DNA from: Pseudomonas paracarnis
GTDB taxonomy: Bacteria; Pseudomonadota; Gammaproteobacteria; Pseudomonadales; Pseudomonadaceae
Reading direction: 5' to 3'
DNA length: 64,000 bases
Assembly: GCF_904063055.1 (NCBI RefSeq)
Contig: NZ_CAJFCN010000003.1
Location: 248,001 to 312,000, forward strand
The notes under the pieces are model-generated. The model did not search any database. It was not told the DNA's origin and was given only the letters and a program-made list of their open reading frames with translations. Position 1 is the first letter of the stretch, and each line of letters opens with the position of its first letter. This document shows positions 1 to 9,183 of the stretch, piece after piece. Both the position numbers and the translations under genes were made by a program.

Positions 1-1
1 C

Positions 2-1372
2 GAATTGTTGGTGGTCGTGCTGGCGACGTGGCGCATCGGCGCGGTCTATCAGCCGCTGTTTACCGCGTTCGGACCCAAGGCAATTGAACATCGCTTGAAC
101 AGCTCGGGCGCAGCGCTGGTGGTCACCGATGCAGTGAACCGTCCCAAGCTGGCGGAAGTCGCCGACTGCCCGACCATCGTCACGGTCGCCGGAGCCAAGG
201 GCGAAGGTATCGTGCGGGGCGACTACAGCTTCTGGGCCGAACTGCCCAGCTACTCTTCTCACTGCGAGCCGGTGCTGCTGGGCGCAGAGGAGCCGTTCCT
301 GCTGATGTTCACCTCCGGCACCACCGGCCCGTCCAAGGCGCTGTCGGTACCGCTCAAGGCCATCGTCGCGTTCCAGGGCTACATGCGCGACGCCGTGGAC
401 TTGCGCCCCGAGGACGCATTCTGGAACGTTGCCGACCCTGGCTGGGCCTATGGCATCTATTTCGGCGTGACCGGGCCGTTGTCCATGGGGCACCCGATCA
501 CCTTCTACGATGGCCCGTTCACCCTGGAAAGCACCTGCCGGGTCATCAATAAATACGCGATCACCAACCTGACCGGTTCGCCCACGGCGTATCGGCTGTT
601 GATTGCCGGTGGCGAACAGTTCGCCGGTTCGATCAAGGGCAAGCTGCGCATCGTCAGCAGCGCCGGTGAGCCTTTGAACCCGGAGGTGATCCGCTGGTTC
701 GCCGACCACCTGGGCGTGACCATCCACGACCATTACGGCCAGACCGAGCTGGGCATGGTGCTGTGCAATCACCATGGTTTGGCGCATCCGGTGCACGTGG
801 GCTCGGCGGGTTTTGCCTCGCCAGGGCATCGCATCGTGGTGCTGGATGACAACCATCAGGAGCTGCCAGCCGGCCAACCCGGCATCCTGGCCATCGACCG
901 CGAGCAATCGCCTATGTGCTGGTTTGCCGGGTACGACGGCGTGAAAACCAAGGCGTTCGTCGGCAAGTACTACCTCAGCGGCGATACCGTGGAGCTGAAC
1001 CCGGACGGCAGCATCAGCTTTGTCGGACGCAGCGACGACGTGATCACTACATCCGGCTACCGCGTGGGCCCCTTCGACGTGGAAAGCGCGTTGGTCGAAC
1101 ACCCGGCGGTGGTCGAGGCTGCCGTGGTCGGCAAGCCTTGCCCGGAGCGCACTGAGCTGGTCAAAGCCTTTGTGGTGATCAGCGAGCAATACCGCGCCAC
1201 CCCGGAGCTGGCTGAAGAGCTGCGCCTGCATGTGCGCCAGCGCCTGGCCGCCCATGCGTACCCGCGGGAAATCGAATTTGTCAGCGACTTGCCCAAGACC
1301 CCGAGCGGCAAGCTGCAACGCTTTATTTTGCGCAATCAGGAAATAGCCAAGGCCCAGGCGGCCGTGGCTTGA
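2..1372 (+). CDS. Acyl-CoA synthetase (AMP-forming), 5' end outside window
   Basis: Activates a carboxylic acid to its acyl-CoA with ATP and CoA (ANL superfamily). The reading frame is open from base 2, so the gene begins upstream; about 455 residues are visible and roughly 85 N-terminal residues are missing. Visible motifs are the phosphate loop TSGTTGPSKA near residue 103, HYGQTELG, the SGD motif in YLSGDTVEL, the hinge GRSDDVITTSGYRVGP, and PKTPSGKLQR, which carries the C-terminal catalytic lysine. Only 21 bp separate it from the SDR gene, and it heads a five-gene run resembling P. putida PP_2213-2217. The substrate is therefore probably a short or branched acid, but that is inferred from context. 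Confidence 0.9.
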   Translation, partial: ELLVVVLATWRIGAVYQPLFTAFGPKAIEHRLNSSGAALVVTDAVNRPKLAEVADCPTIVTVAGAKGEGIVRGDYSFWAELPSYSSHCEPVLLGAEEPFLLMFTSGTTGPSKALSVPLKAIVAFQGYMRDAVDLRPEDAFWNVADPGWAYGIYFGVTGPLSMGHPITFYDGPFTLESTCRVINKYAITNLTGSPTAYRLLIAGGEQFAGSIKGKLRIVSSAGEPLNPEVIRWFADHLGVTIHDHYGQTELGMVLCNHHGLAHPVHVGSAGFASPGHRIVVLDDNHQELPAGQPGILAIDREQSPMCWFAGYDGVKTKAFVGKYYLSGDTVELNPDGSISFVGRSDDVITTSGYRVGPFDVESALVEHPAVVEAAVVGKPCPERTELVKAFVVISEQYRATPELAEELRLHVRQRLAAHAYPREIEFVSDLPKTPSGKLQRFILRNQEIAKAQAAVA

Positions 1373-1393
1373 CCCTTTTAAAAGGAAACAACG

Positions 1394-2161
1394 ATGCAGA
1401 TTGAAAACAAGGTATTCCTGGTCAGCGGCGGCGCGTCGGGCCTCGGCGCGGCCACGGCCGAAATGCTGGTCGCCGCGGGTGCCAAGGTGATGCTGGTGGA
1501 CTTGAACGCCGACGCCGTGACTGCCAAGGCCAAGCAACTGGGCGACAATGCCCGCAGCGCCGTGGCGGACATCAGCCAGGAAGCCGCTGCAGAAGCGGCC
1601 GTGACGGCGGCGGTCGAGGCCTTTGGGGGCTTGCACGGTCTGGTCAACTGCGCGGGTGTCGTGCGTGGCGAGAAGATCCTCGGCAAGAACGGCCCGCACG
1701 GCCTGGCGAGCTTTGCCCAGGTCATCAACGTCAACCTGATCGGCAGTTTCAACCTGCTGCGCCTGGCCGCTGCGGCGATCGCTGAAACCGAGGCGAATGC
1801 CGACGGCGAGCGGGGCATCATCATTAATACCGCCTCGGTGGCGGCATTCGATGGGCAGATCGGCCAGGCTGCGTACGCCGCGTCCAAGGGCGCGATCGCC
1901 AGCCTCACCTTGCCTGCCGCGCGGGAACTGGCGCGCTTTGGTATCCGGGTGATGACCATTGCACCCGGCATTTTCGAAACCCCGATGATGGCCGGCATGA
2001 CCGACGAAGTCCGCAACTCCCTGACTGCCGGCGTGCCGTTCCCGCCACGCCTGGGCAAACCCGCCGAATATGCCGCGCTGGTACGCCACATCATTGAAAA
2101 CAGCATGCTTAATGGTGAGGTGATCCGTCTCGACGGTGCCTTGCGCATGGCCGCCAAATAA
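1394..2161 (+). CDS. SDR-family 3-hydroxyacyl-CoA dehydrogenase (HSD17B10-like)
   Basis: This 255-residue short-chain dehydrogenase probably oxidises 3-hydroxy-2-methylbutyryl-CoA or similar short 3-hydroxyacyl-CoAs with NAD+. The N-terminal Rossmann motif is GGASGLG, with an acidic residue ending beta2 (MLVDLN) that suggests NAD preference. The catalytic serine lies in NTASVAAF and the Tyr/Lys pair in YAASKGA. An AAAGGAAA ribosome site precedes the ATG. The next gene, a thiolase, follows almost directly, as expected for consecutive beta-oxidation steps. The family (type II 3-hydroxyacyl-CoA dehydrogenase) is clear; the exact substrate is inferred from the operon. Confidence 0.9.
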   Translation: MQIENKVFLVSGGASGLGAATAEMLVAAGAKVMLVDLNADAVTAKAKQLGDNARSAVADISQEAAAEAAVTAAVEAFGGLHGLVNCAGVVRGEKILGKNGPHGLASFAQVINVNLIGSFNLLRLAAAAIAETEANADGERGIIINTASVAAFDGQIGQAAYAASKGAIASLTLPAARELARFGIRVMTIAPGIFETPMMAGMTDEVRNSLTAGVPFPPRLGKPAEYAALVRHIIENSMLNGEVIRLDGALRMAAK

Positions 2162-2173
2162 GGAGCAATGGCT

Positions 2174-3358
2174 ATGAACGATCCAATTGTTATTGTCAGC
2201 GCCGTGCGCACGCCCATGGGCGGGTTCCAGGGCGACCTCAAAAGCCTGACCGCGCCGCAACTGGGCGCAGCCGCCATTCGTGCGGCGGTCGAGCGTGCCG
2301 GTATCGCCACCGATGCCGTCGACGAAGTGCTGTTTGGCTGTGTACTGCCCGCCGGGCTTGGGCAAGCGCCTGCTCGCCAGGCTGCCTTGGGCGCCGGGCT
2401 GGACAAGGGCACGCGCTGCACCACCCTCAACAAAATGTGCGGTTCCGGCATGGAAGCGACGATTCTGGCCCACGATTCGCTGCGCGCTGGCAGTGTCGAT
2501 GTAGTGATCGCTGGCGGCATGGAAAGCATGTCCAACGCCCCGTACCTGCTGGACCGTGCGCGCAGCGGCTACCGCATGGGCCACGGCAAGGTGCTGGACC
2601 ATATGTTCCTCGACGGCCTTGAAGATGCCTACGACAAGGGGCGCCTGATGGGCACCTTTGCCGAGGACTGCGCCGAGCACAATGGTTTTACCCGTGAAGC
2701 TCAGGACGCGTTTGCCATCGCTTCCCTGACCCGCGCACAAGAGGCTATCACCCACGGCAGCTTTGCCAGTGAAATCGTCCCGGTGCAGGTCACCGTGGGC
2801 AAAGAACAAAAAACCATTCTGCACGATGAGCAACCGCCGAAAGCCAGGCTGGACAAGATTGCCAGCCTGAAACCGGCGTTCCGTGACGGCGGTACAGTGA
2901 CAGCAGCCAACTCCAGCTCGATCTCCGATGGCGCCGCGGCGTTGTTGCTGATGCGTGAGTCCGAGGCGCTCAAGCGCGGCCTCAAGCCGTTAGCAGTGAT
3001 CCACGGGCACGCCGCGTTTGCCGATGAGCCTGGGCTGTTTCCGGTGGCGCCGGTGGGGGCGATTCGCAAACTGATGAGCAAGACCGGCTGGAGCCTCGAC
3101 GAGGTGGACCTGTTCGAAATCAACGAGGCCTTCGCCGTGGTCAGCCTGGTGACCATGAGCAAGCTGGAGATTCCCCATGACAAGGTCAACGTGCATGGTG
3201 GTGCCTGTGCATTGGGCCACCCCATTGGTGCCTCCGGCGCACGCATCCTGGTGACGTTGCTCGCGGCCCTGCGCCAGAAGGGCCTCAAGCGTGGCGTCGC
3301 CGCTATCTGCATTGGCGGCGGTGAAGCCACGGCCATGGCCGTTGAATGCTTGTATTGA
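2174..3358 (+). CDS. Acetyl-CoA C-acyltransferase (thiolase)
   Basis: Cleaves a 3-ketoacyl-CoA with CoA, giving acetyl-CoA and a shortened acyl-CoA, for example acetyl-CoA plus propionyl-CoA from 2-methylacetoacetyl-CoA. The nucleophilic Cys is in LNKMCGSGMEA near residue 89; the NEAFA, GGACALGHPIGASG and CIGGGEA motifs supply the catalytic His and second Cys. An in-frame ATG at 2168 lies only 2 nt after the AGGAG at 2161-2165, whereas the ATG at 2174 has an 8-nt spacing and is preferred, giving 394 residues. All catalytic residues of the family are present. Confidence 0.92.
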   Translation: MNDPIVIVSAVRTPMGGFQGDLKSLTAPQLGAAAIRAAVERAGIATDAVDEVLFGCVLPAGLGQAPARQAALGAGLDKGTRCTTLNKMCGSGMEATILAHDSLRAGSVDVVIAGGMESMSNAPYLLDRARSGYRMGHGKVLDHMFLDGLEDAYDKGRLMGTFAEDCAEHNGFTREAQDAFAIASLTRAQEAITHGSFASEIVPVQVTVGKEQKTILHDEQPPKARLDKIASLKPAFRDGGTVTAANSSSISDGAAALLLMRESEALKRGLKPLAVIHGHAAFADEPGLFPVAPVGAIRKLMSKTGWSLDEVDLFEINEAFAVVSLVTMSKLEIPHDKVNVHGGACALGHPIGASGARILVTLLAALRQKGLKRGVAAICIGGGEATAMAVECLY

Positions 3359-3367
3359 GGATGACCT

Positions 3368-4495
3368 ATGTTGCCCAATGACGAACAACTGCAGATCAGC
3401 GACGCCGCCCGGCAATTTGCCCAGGAACGTTTGAAACCCTTCGCCGCCGAGTGGGACCGCGAGCATCGTTTTCCCAAGGAGGCCATTGCGCAAATGGCCG
3501 AACTGGGCTTTTTCGGCATGCTGGTCCCGGAACAGTGGGGCGGTTGCGACACTGGCTACCTGGCCTACGCCATGGCCCTGGAAGAAATCGCCGCCGGCGA
3601 CGGTGCCTGCTCCACGATCATGAGCGTGCACAACTCGGTGGGTTGTGTGCCGATCCTCAAGTTTGGCAATGACCAGCAGAAAGAGCAGTTCCTCACGCCC
3701 CTGGCCAGTGGCGCCATGCTCGGTGCCTTCGCGCTGACCGAACCCCAGGCAGGCTCCGATGCCAGCAGCCTGAAAACCCGGGCGCGCCTTGAAGGCGACC
3801 ACTATGTACTCAACGGCTGCAAACAGTTCATCACCTCCGGGCAAAACGCCGGGATCGTGATTGTGTTTGCGGTCACCGACCCCGCCGCAGGCAAGCGTGG
3901 GATCAGCGCGTTTATCGTGCCCACCGATTCGCCCGGTTATACCGTGGCACGGGTGGAAGACAAGCTGGGGCAGCATGCCTCGGACACTTGCCAGATCCTG
4001 TTTGAAGACGTGAAAGTACCGGTGGCCAACCGTCTGGGCGAGGAGGGCGAGGGCTACAAAATCGCCTTGGCCAACCTGGAAGGTGGCCGCGTGGGCATCG
4101 CCTCCCAGTCGGTGGGCATGGCCCGTGCCGCCTTCGAAGCGGCCCGCGACTATGCCCGTGAGCGTGAAAGCTTTGGCAAGCCGTTGGTCGAACACCAGGC
4201 CGTGGCCTTTCGCCTGGCCGACATGGCCACCCAGATCGCCGTCGCCCGGCAGATGGTGCATTACGCCGCCGCCCTGCGTGACAGTGGCAAGCCGGCGCTG
4301 GTGGAAGCGTCCATGGCCAAGCTGTTTGCGTCCGAAATGGCCGAGAAAGTCTGCTCGGCCGCCTTGCAAACCCTGGGCGGTTACGGTTACCTGAACGACT
4401 TTCCCCTGGAGCGGATCTACCGCGATGTGCGGGTCTGCCAGATCTACGAAGGCACCAGCGATATTCAACGCATGGTCATCTCACGCAATCTTTAA
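3368..4495 (+). CDS. Acyl-CoA dehydrogenase (short/branched chain)
   Basis: FAD enzyme of 375 residues that introduces the alpha-beta double bond in an acyl-CoA and passes electrons to ETF. Family features are the FAD/substrate segment [16 protein letters not shown], the [17 protein letters not shown] segment and the C-terminal [12 protein letters not shown] motif, whose Glu is the usual catalytic base of short-chain dehydrogenases. The start is 9 nt after the thiolase stop with GAGGA just upstream. It lies between thiolase and hydratase genes, consistent with 2-methylbutyryl-CoA or butyryl-CoA oxidation. Chain-length specificity cannot be read from sequence alone. Confidence 0.9.
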   Translation: MLPNDEQLQISDAARQFAQERLKPFAAEWDREHRFPKEAIAQMAELGFFGMLVPEQWGGCDTGYLAYAMALEEIAAGDGACSTIMSVHNSVGCVPILKFGNDQQKEQFLTPLASGAMLGAFALTEPQAGSDASSLKTRARLEGDHYVLNGCKQFITSGQNAGIVIVFAVTDPAAGKRGISAFIVPTDSPGYTVARVEDKLGQHASDTCQILFEDVKVPVANRLGEEGEGYKIALANLEGGRVGIASQSVGMARAAFEAARDYARERESFGKPLVEHQAVAFRLADMATQIAVARQMVHYAAALRDSGKPALVEASMAKLFASEMAEKVCSAALQTLGGYGYLNDFPLERIYRDVRVCQIYEGTSDIQRMVISRNL

Positions 4496-4506
4496 GGAGC
4501 CGATAC

Positions 4507-5280
4507 ATGAGTTACGAAACCATCCTGCTTGACGTCCAGGGCCGTGTGGGGCTGATCACGCTTAACCGCCCCAACGCCCTGAACGCTTTGAATGCACAAC
4601 TGGTCAGTGAGCTGAACCAGGCGCTGGACAGCCTGGAAGCCAACCCTGAAATTGGCTGCATCGTGCTGACTGGCTCGAAAAAAGCCTTCGCGGCCGGTGC
4701 CGACATCAAGGAAATGGCCGAGCTGACCTACCCGCAGATCTACATGGACGACTTGTTCAGCGACAGCGACCGCGTGGCCAACCGCCGCAAGCCGATCATC
4801 GCCGCCGTGAATGGCTTCGCCCTGGGCGGCGGCTGCGAACTGGCCTTGATGTGCGACTTTATCCTCGCCGGCGACACTGCCAAGTTCGGCCAGCCGGAAA
4901 TCAACCTGGGCGTGCTGCCAGGCATGGGCGGCACCCAGCGCCTGACCCGTGCAGTGGGCAAGGCCAAGGCCATGGAGATGTGCCTGACCGGGCGTTTTAT
5001 CGACGCGGTAGAGGCCGAGCGCTGCGGGATCGTGGCGCGCATCGTGCCCGCCGATGAATTGCTGGAAGAAGCGCTGAAAGTGGCCGCCCTGATCGCCGGT
5101 AAATCCGTACCGATCAGCATGATGGTCAAGGAAAGCGTGAACCGTGCGTTTGAAGTCAGCCTGTCCGAAGGCGTGCGCTTTGAGCGCCGGGTGTTCCATG
5201 CGGCGTTCGCGACCCAGGACCAGAAAGAAGGCATGACCGCGTTTGTGGCCAAGCGGGCGCCGCAATTCAAGGATAAGTAA
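4507..5280 (+). CDS. Enoyl-CoA hydratase
   Basis: Crotonase-family enzyme of 257 residues that hydrates the double bond made by the neighbouring acyl-CoA dehydrogenase. The oxyanion-hole segments are [11 protein letters not shown] and [12 protein letters not shown]; the two catalytic glutamates fall in GGGCEL and [16 protein letters not shown] lies 8 nt before the ATG. It is the last gene of the plus-strand run and is followed by a REP pair that separates it from the convergent cluster. Family assignment is firm. Confidence 0.92.
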   Translation: MSYETILLDVQGRVGLITLNRPNALNALNAQLVSELNQALDSLEANPEIGCIVLTGSKKAFAAGADIKEMAELTYPQIYMDDLFSDSDRVANRRKPIIAAVNGFALGGGCELALMCDFILAGDTAKFGQPEINLGVLPGMGGTQRLTRAVGKAKAMEMCLTGRFIDAVEAERCGIVARIVPADELLEEALKVAALIAGKSVPISMMVKESVNRAFEVSLSEGVRFERRVFHAAFATQDQKEGMTAFVAKRAPQFKDK

Positions 5281-5306
5281 CCCCTGCCAAACGCCGCAAA
5301 GCAAAG

Positions 5307-5391
5307 GTGGGAGCTGGCATGCCTGCGATGGCATCGCCTCGGTTTAACTGATGTACCGAGGTGTCTGCATCGCAGGCAAGCCAGCTCCCAC
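5307..5391. repeat. REP-type inverted pair between convergent operons
   Basis: Two inverted copies of a Pseudomonas REP unit: GTGGGAGCTGGCATGCCTGC from 5307 and its complement ending CCAGCTCCCAC at 5391, separated by a short spacer that itself contains CCTCGGTTT/ACCGAGG. It fills the gap between convergent genes and could form a long stem at the ends of both transcripts. Such pairs are common extragenic repeats in P. fluorescens-group genomes. Confidence 0.85.
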
Positions 5392-5411
5392 AGGGCTTTG
5401 GGTCATGCCCA

Positions 5412-6563
5412 TCAGAGCTGGTAGTTTTTCAACTCCCTGGCAATCACCATCCGCTGAATCTCGCTGGTGCCTTCGTAAATCTGCGTGATCCGTGCGTCCC
5501 GGTAGTAACGCTCCACCGGGTAATCCTCCAGATACCCATACCCTCCATGAATCTGCATTGCCTTGGAGCAGACCCGCTCGGCCATTTCCGAGGCGAACAG
5601 CTTGGCCTGGGAGGCTTCGGACAAGCACGGTTTGCCGGCGGTGCGCAGGCGCGCGGCGTGGAGGATCAGCAGGCGCGCAGCGTTGAGCTGGGTTTGCATG
5701 TCGGCCAGCAGGTTGGCCACGCTCTGGTGTTCGATGATTGCCTTGTCGAACTGCACCCGATCACGGGCGTAGGCCAGCGCGGCTTCAAACGCGGCGCGGG
5801 CGATGCCCAGGGCCTGGGCGGCGATACCAATGCGGCCGCCTTCCAGGTTGGAGAGGGCGATGGCCAGCCCCTTGCCGCGCTCACCCAGCAGGTTGGCTTC
5901 GGGAACCTTGCATTGGTTGAGGGTGACGGCGCAGGTGTCTGACGCACGAATGCCCATCTTGTGCTCGGTGCGGTCGACCACGAAACCTGGGGTGTCGGTC
6001 GGCACCAGGAACGCCGAAATGCCTTTCTTGCCCAGTTCCGGGTCGGTCACGGCGAACACGATGGCCAATTTGGCGCGCTTGCCGTTGCTGACGAACTGTT
6101 TGGCGCCATTGATGACCCATTGGCCATCACGCAGTTCGGCGCGTGTGCGCAGGTTATGGGCTTCGGAGCCGGCCTGGGGCTCGGTCAGGCAGAAGCAACC
6201 GATGGCCTGGCCGCTGGCGAGTTCGGCCAGCCAGGTGTGTTTCTGTTCGGTGGTGCCGTAGTTGAGGATCGGCCCGCAACCGACTGAATTATGGATGCTC
6301 ATCAAGGCGCCAGTGGCGCCGTCACCGGCGGATATTTCCTCCACGGCCAGGGCGTAGGCCACGTAATCGACATAGGTGCCACCCCATTCTTCCGGGACCA
6401 CCATGCCCAGCAGGCCCAGCTCCCCCATCTTCGCCACCAGGGCGTCGTCGATCCAGCCGGCTTTTTCCCAGGCTTGGGCGTAGGGGGCGATTTCGCCACG
6501 GGCAAAATCCCGCGCCATGTCGCGGATCATCACTTGTTCTTCAGTGTATTCAAGATCTTGCAT
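5412..6563 (-). CDS. Acyl-CoA dehydrogenase (second paralogue)
   Basis: A 383-residue FAD acyl-CoA dehydrogenase, paralogous to the one at 3368-4495 and sharing [24 protein letters not shown] and [15 protein letters not shown] with the putative catalytic Glu. Its ATG lies 3 nt after the stop of the upstream 3-hydroxyisobutyryl-CoA hydrolase gene, so the two are co-transcribed. That partner suggests isobutyryl-CoA as substrate (valine degradation), complementing the first paralogue. The family is certain and the substrate inferred. Confidence 0.9.
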   Translation of the reverse strand: MQDLEYTEEQVMIRDMARDFARGEIAPYAQAWEKAGWIDDALVAKMGELGLLGMVVPEEWGGTYVDYVAYALAVEEISAGDGATGALMSIHNSVGCGPILNYGTTEQKHTWLAELASGQAIGCFCLTEPQAGSEAHNLRTRAELRDGQWVINGAKQFVSNGKRAKLAIVFAVTDPELGKKGISAFLVPTDTPGFVVDRTEHKMGIRASDTCAVTLNQCKVPEANLLGERGKGLAIALSNLEGGRIGIAAQALGIARAAFEAALAYARDRVQFDKAIIEHQSVANLLADMQTQLNAARLLILHAARLRTAGKPCLSEASQAKLFASEMAERVCSKAMQIHGGYGYLEDYPVERYYRDARITQIYEGTSEIQRMVIARELKNYQL

Positions 6564-6566
6564 GGC

Positions 6567-7670
6567 TTATTTCTCAATCTGCGCGAAGTCGCGGAAGAAG
6601 CTCTCCACATGGCTGGCATCCAGCGCATGGAGGGTGGGCGGGCTCCACTTCGGCGTCTTGTCCTTGTCGATGATCAGGGCGCGAACCCCTTCGATCAAGT
6701 CGCCGCGCTCGAACCATTGGCGGTCCAGGTGCAGTTCGAGGGCAAAGCAGTGTTCCAGTGGCAGGTGGCGGCCACGGCGCAGCATCTCCAGGGTCACGGC
6801 CATGGCCAGGGGCGAGCGGGTCTGCATGAGGTTGGCGGTGGTCAGCGCCCAGTCATGGCTATCGGCCACGGTGACTTGTTGCAGTTGCTCGACGATGCTG
6901 GGCACGTCCGGCAACCCGAAAAAGTGGTCAATGGCCGGGCGCAAGGCCTCCAGCGGGGCGTCGGGCAATTGCTGCACGGCCAGCCTGGCAAGTGCGCCTT
7001 GCAAGTCCTTGAGGGGAGACTCGCTCCATTGCAGACGGTCGAGCTTCTGATCCAGTTCAACCAGTTTGGCGCTGTCGATATACCAGTCCGCCAGCCCGCA
7101 ATACAAGGCATCCGCCGCGCGGATTTGCACGCCGGTCACCCCAAGGTAGGTGCCCAGTTCGCCAGGAATACGCGAGAGGAAATAACTGCCTCCCACATCC
7201 GGGAAGTACCCGATGGCCACTTCCGGCATTGCCAGGCGGCTGCGTTCGGTGACCACCCGCAGGTCCGCGCCTTGCACCAGGCCCATGCCACCGCCGAGTA
7301 CGAAGCCGTCCATCAACGCCAGTACGGGTTTACGGTAATGGTGGATGGCAAGGTCGAGGGCATATTCCTCGACGAAGAAATCCTGGTGCAGGGTGTCGCC
7401 TTGCTTGAAGCTGTCGTACAGCGAACGGATGTCGCCACCGGCGCAAAAGGCCTTCTCACCGGCGCCGCGCAGGACGATGGCATAGACCTCAGGGTCGTCG
7501 GCCCAGACCTGCAAGTGCGCGGCCAATTGGCGGACCATGTTCAGGGTGATGGCGTTAAGGCCTGCGGGGCGGTTGAGGGTGAGGTGGCCGATATGGTTAC
7601 GCACCTGTGCCAGAACTGCATCCTGCTGGATCTCGGCGTGGCTTGCTTGGGATGAAACCTGAGCAGTCAT
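6567..7670 (-). CDS. 3-hydroxyisobutyryl-CoA hydrolase / enoyl-CoA hydratase family
   Basis: Crotonase-fold protein of 367 residues, the length typical of 3-hydroxyisobutyryl-CoA hydrolase (valine catabolism) rather than the ~260 residues of a hydratase. Diagnostic segments are AFCAGGDIRSLY, LGGGMGLVQGADLRVV, and MPEVAIGYFPDVGGSYFLSR, where the catalytic acidic residues lie; the C-terminal part (GDLIEGVRALIIDKDKTPKW) is also characteristic. An in-frame ATG exists at 7703, but the ATG at 7670 has GGGAG 6 nt upstream and fits the family N-terminus (MTAQVSSQ). It is first in a two-gene operon with the acyl-CoA dehydrogenase. Confidence 0.88.
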   Translation of the reverse strand: MTAQVSSQASHAEIQQDAVLAQVRNHIGHLTLNRPAGLNAITLNMVRQLAAHLQVWADDPEVYAIVLRGAGEKAFCAGGDIRSLYDSFKQGDTLHQDFFVEEYALDLAIHHYRKPVLALMDGFVLGGGMGLVQGADLRVVTERSRLAMPEVAIGYFPDVGGSYFLSRIPGELGTYLGVTGVQIRAADALYCGLADWYIDSAKLVELDQKLDRLQWSESPLKDLQGALARLAVQQLPDAPLEALRPAIDHFFGLPDVPSIVEQLQQVTVADSHDWALTTANLMQTRSPLAMAVTLEMLRRGRHLPLEHCFALELHLDRQWFERGDLIEGVRALIIDKDKTPKWSPPTLHALDASHVESFFRDFAQIEK

Positions 7671-7801
7671 CTCTAACTCCCTGCTTTTATTGTTCTTTAT
7701 CAAGACGTTCGCGGGCGAACTCTCTCGTGATCGTACCAGTGCAAATTTGCCTCGTACAACTTGGAATCATGCAGGTCGTTGTTGCATTTATGCAGTGTCG
7801 C

Positions 7802-8527
7802 TCAAACCACCCGGCTGGCCAGAACCTCACCGATACTGCGACGCCGGGCATGGCCCTCGGCGGCGTGGATCAGTTGTTCAAGCTCTGTCGGTTCGACATC
7901 GTAGAACTGCTCCATCTCGGCCAACGCTAGCTTGAGGTCGGCTGCCGTGATGCTCGGCTCGCTCACGGCGGTGGCAGTGCCCAGGATAACCGGGGCAGGC
8001 TCGGCAAGCCCCTTGGGATAACGCGTGCGCGTGGCATTGTTATAGGCCAGCGCGCAGGCGAGCAGGGCGCCGGCCCCTAGCATCACCGGCGCAAGCTCGT
8101 ACCAGCCGAGGCCGACCGATGCCGGATCGGCCAGCACCAGGGTCATGGCCAGGCCGCCGGCCGGCGGGTGCAGGCAGCGCAGCCAGCAGATGAGGATCAC
8201 CGTCATGCCTGCCGCCAGGCAGGCGCTGCCCAAGGTGCGCCCCAGGACGCGGGCGACCAGCAACGCGACGACGCCTGCACACAGGTAACTGCCGATTATC
8301 GACCAGGGTTGGGCCAGCGCCCCCGACGACACGGCAAACAGCAATACGGCCGATGCGCCAAGAGGGCCGAGCAGGTGCAGGGCCACCTCCATGCCGAACA
8401 CCTGGGCACAGGCCCAGACACTGAACAGCGTGCCCAGGGCCATGCCGATGGCTGCACGGCTCCATTCGGCGGGACGGGTGTTGATTGCAGCGGGTAACCA
8501 GCGAGCGAGCATTGAAAGACGGTCCAT
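7802..8527 (-). CDS. HPP-family membrane protein
   Basis: A 241-residue inner-membrane protein with about four hydrophobic helices between residues 25 and 160 and the signature LHPPAGGLAMTLVLAD near residue 120 that names the HPP family. The C-terminal ~75 residues are cytosolic and rich in charged residues (ALAEMEQFYDVEPTELEQLI), without recognisable CBS repeats. Some HPP proteins have been linked to nitrite transport in plants and cyanobacteria; nothing here fixes the substrate. It stands alone between divergent acyl-CoA genes and a small ORF. Confidence 0.8.
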   Translation of the reverse strand: MDRLSMLARWLPAAINTRPAEWSRAAIGMALGTLFSVWACAQVFGMEVALHLLGPLGASAVLLFAVSSGALAQPWSIIGSYLCAGVVALLVARVLGRTLGSACLAAGMTVILICWLRCLHPPAGGLAMTLVLADPASVGLGWYELAPVMLGAGALLACALAYNNATRTRYPKGLAEPAPVILGTATAVSEPSITAADLKLALAEMEQFYDVEPTELEQLIHAAEGHARRRSIGEVLASRVV

Positions 8528-8677
8528 AAACAGCGGGCGAAAAAAAAGGCCTGCCTGGTTTCCCGGAACAGCCCTTTGAAGGTTCCAACATTGGGGGAAG
8601 GAACCTGCGCAGTGTGCCGCGCTTGATCTGGTGGCGCCACTGCATATTAATGAACATTGAATGCAAAATAAATGCAG

Positions 8678-8902
8678 TTAACCGGCTTCGCCATAGGTTA
8701 TCTGCCCGGTGGACGCGGATGCAGCGGGGTTGATTTTGCCCAGCACGCGACTATGGGTTTCTTCGTTGAACAGGCGCGCTTGCAAGTCTTCGCGCAGCCT
8801 GGGGTCGTCGGCCAACGGCCCCTTTAACGCCACCAGTGCGTCACGCAATGCCATCAAACGATCCAGCCTGGGTAAGGGTACGGTTAACAGGTCTTCTCGC
8901 AC
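8678..8902 (-). CDS. Small conserved-type protein of unknown function
   Basis: A 74-residue acidic/basic soluble protein beginning with GTG (MREDLLTVPLPRLDRLMALR), preceded by GAGAGG 9 nt upstream. An ATG six bases earlier is out of frame and closes after seven codons. The sequence is helical-looking with no membrane segment or Cys cluster. It ends 150 bp before the HPP gene on the same strand. I do not recognise the family. Confidence 0.5.
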   Translation of the reverse strand: MREDLLTVPLPRLDRLMALRDALVALKGPLADDPRLREDLQARLFNEETHSRVLGKINPAASASTGQITYGEAG

Positions 8903-9183
8903 GGCATTGTCCTCTCAATGAAGTAAGCCATCGCGCGCGGGCAGCCTACAACGTCCTTGTTGTGAAGTGCCCTGACCCAAGCGTTTCAGGGCAGTCCTGA
9001 CGATCGGGTGGTAGATAGTAAGTGCACGTGGCAGCGAGTCTACAGTTGGGCTCCGAGCACCGGAAGGGAAAGTGCACCAGCCATTACGCAAACAAATGTA
9101 GGTGTTTTCTTGGTACCTATGATGAAAGTCGCCCACTCGTGGAGGGAGTGGGCGTTCTTCTTACAGTGCAGCCGGAAAAGCAC
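8903..9183. other. Intergenic region; possible small RNA
   Basis: About 280 bp lie between the small ORF and the end of the GT39 gene. No protein gene is convincing. The right end holds a strong hairpin with a T-rich tail on the plus strand, although both neighbouring genes are on the minus strand. A plus-strand small transcript ending at about 9162 is possible but not demonstrated. Confidence 0.3.
9130..9162. terminator. Hairpin with T-rich tail downstream of arn operon
   Basis: Perfect 9-bp stem, CGCCCACTC at 9130-9138 and GAGTGGGCG at 9146-9154 with a 7-nt loop. The plus side continues TTCTTCTT; the minus side continues ACTTTC. It sits 30 nt past the last minus-strand gene of the arn operon, so it probably ends that transcript, though the better U-tract is on the plus strand. 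Confidence 0.65.

Noticed and set aside
2990..4468. 492-codon minus-strand frame antisense to thiolase and acyl-CoA dehydrogenase
   Set aside because: It is the mirror of two well-conserved plus-strand genes; high GC at third positions leaves long antisense frames open. Composition (His/Gly/Gln-rich, no fold) is typical of a shadow.
6291..7655. 454-codon plus-strand frame over the hydrolase/dehydrogenase operon
   Set aside because: Antisense shadow of two catalytic-motif-bearing genes; no ribosome site or family resemblance.
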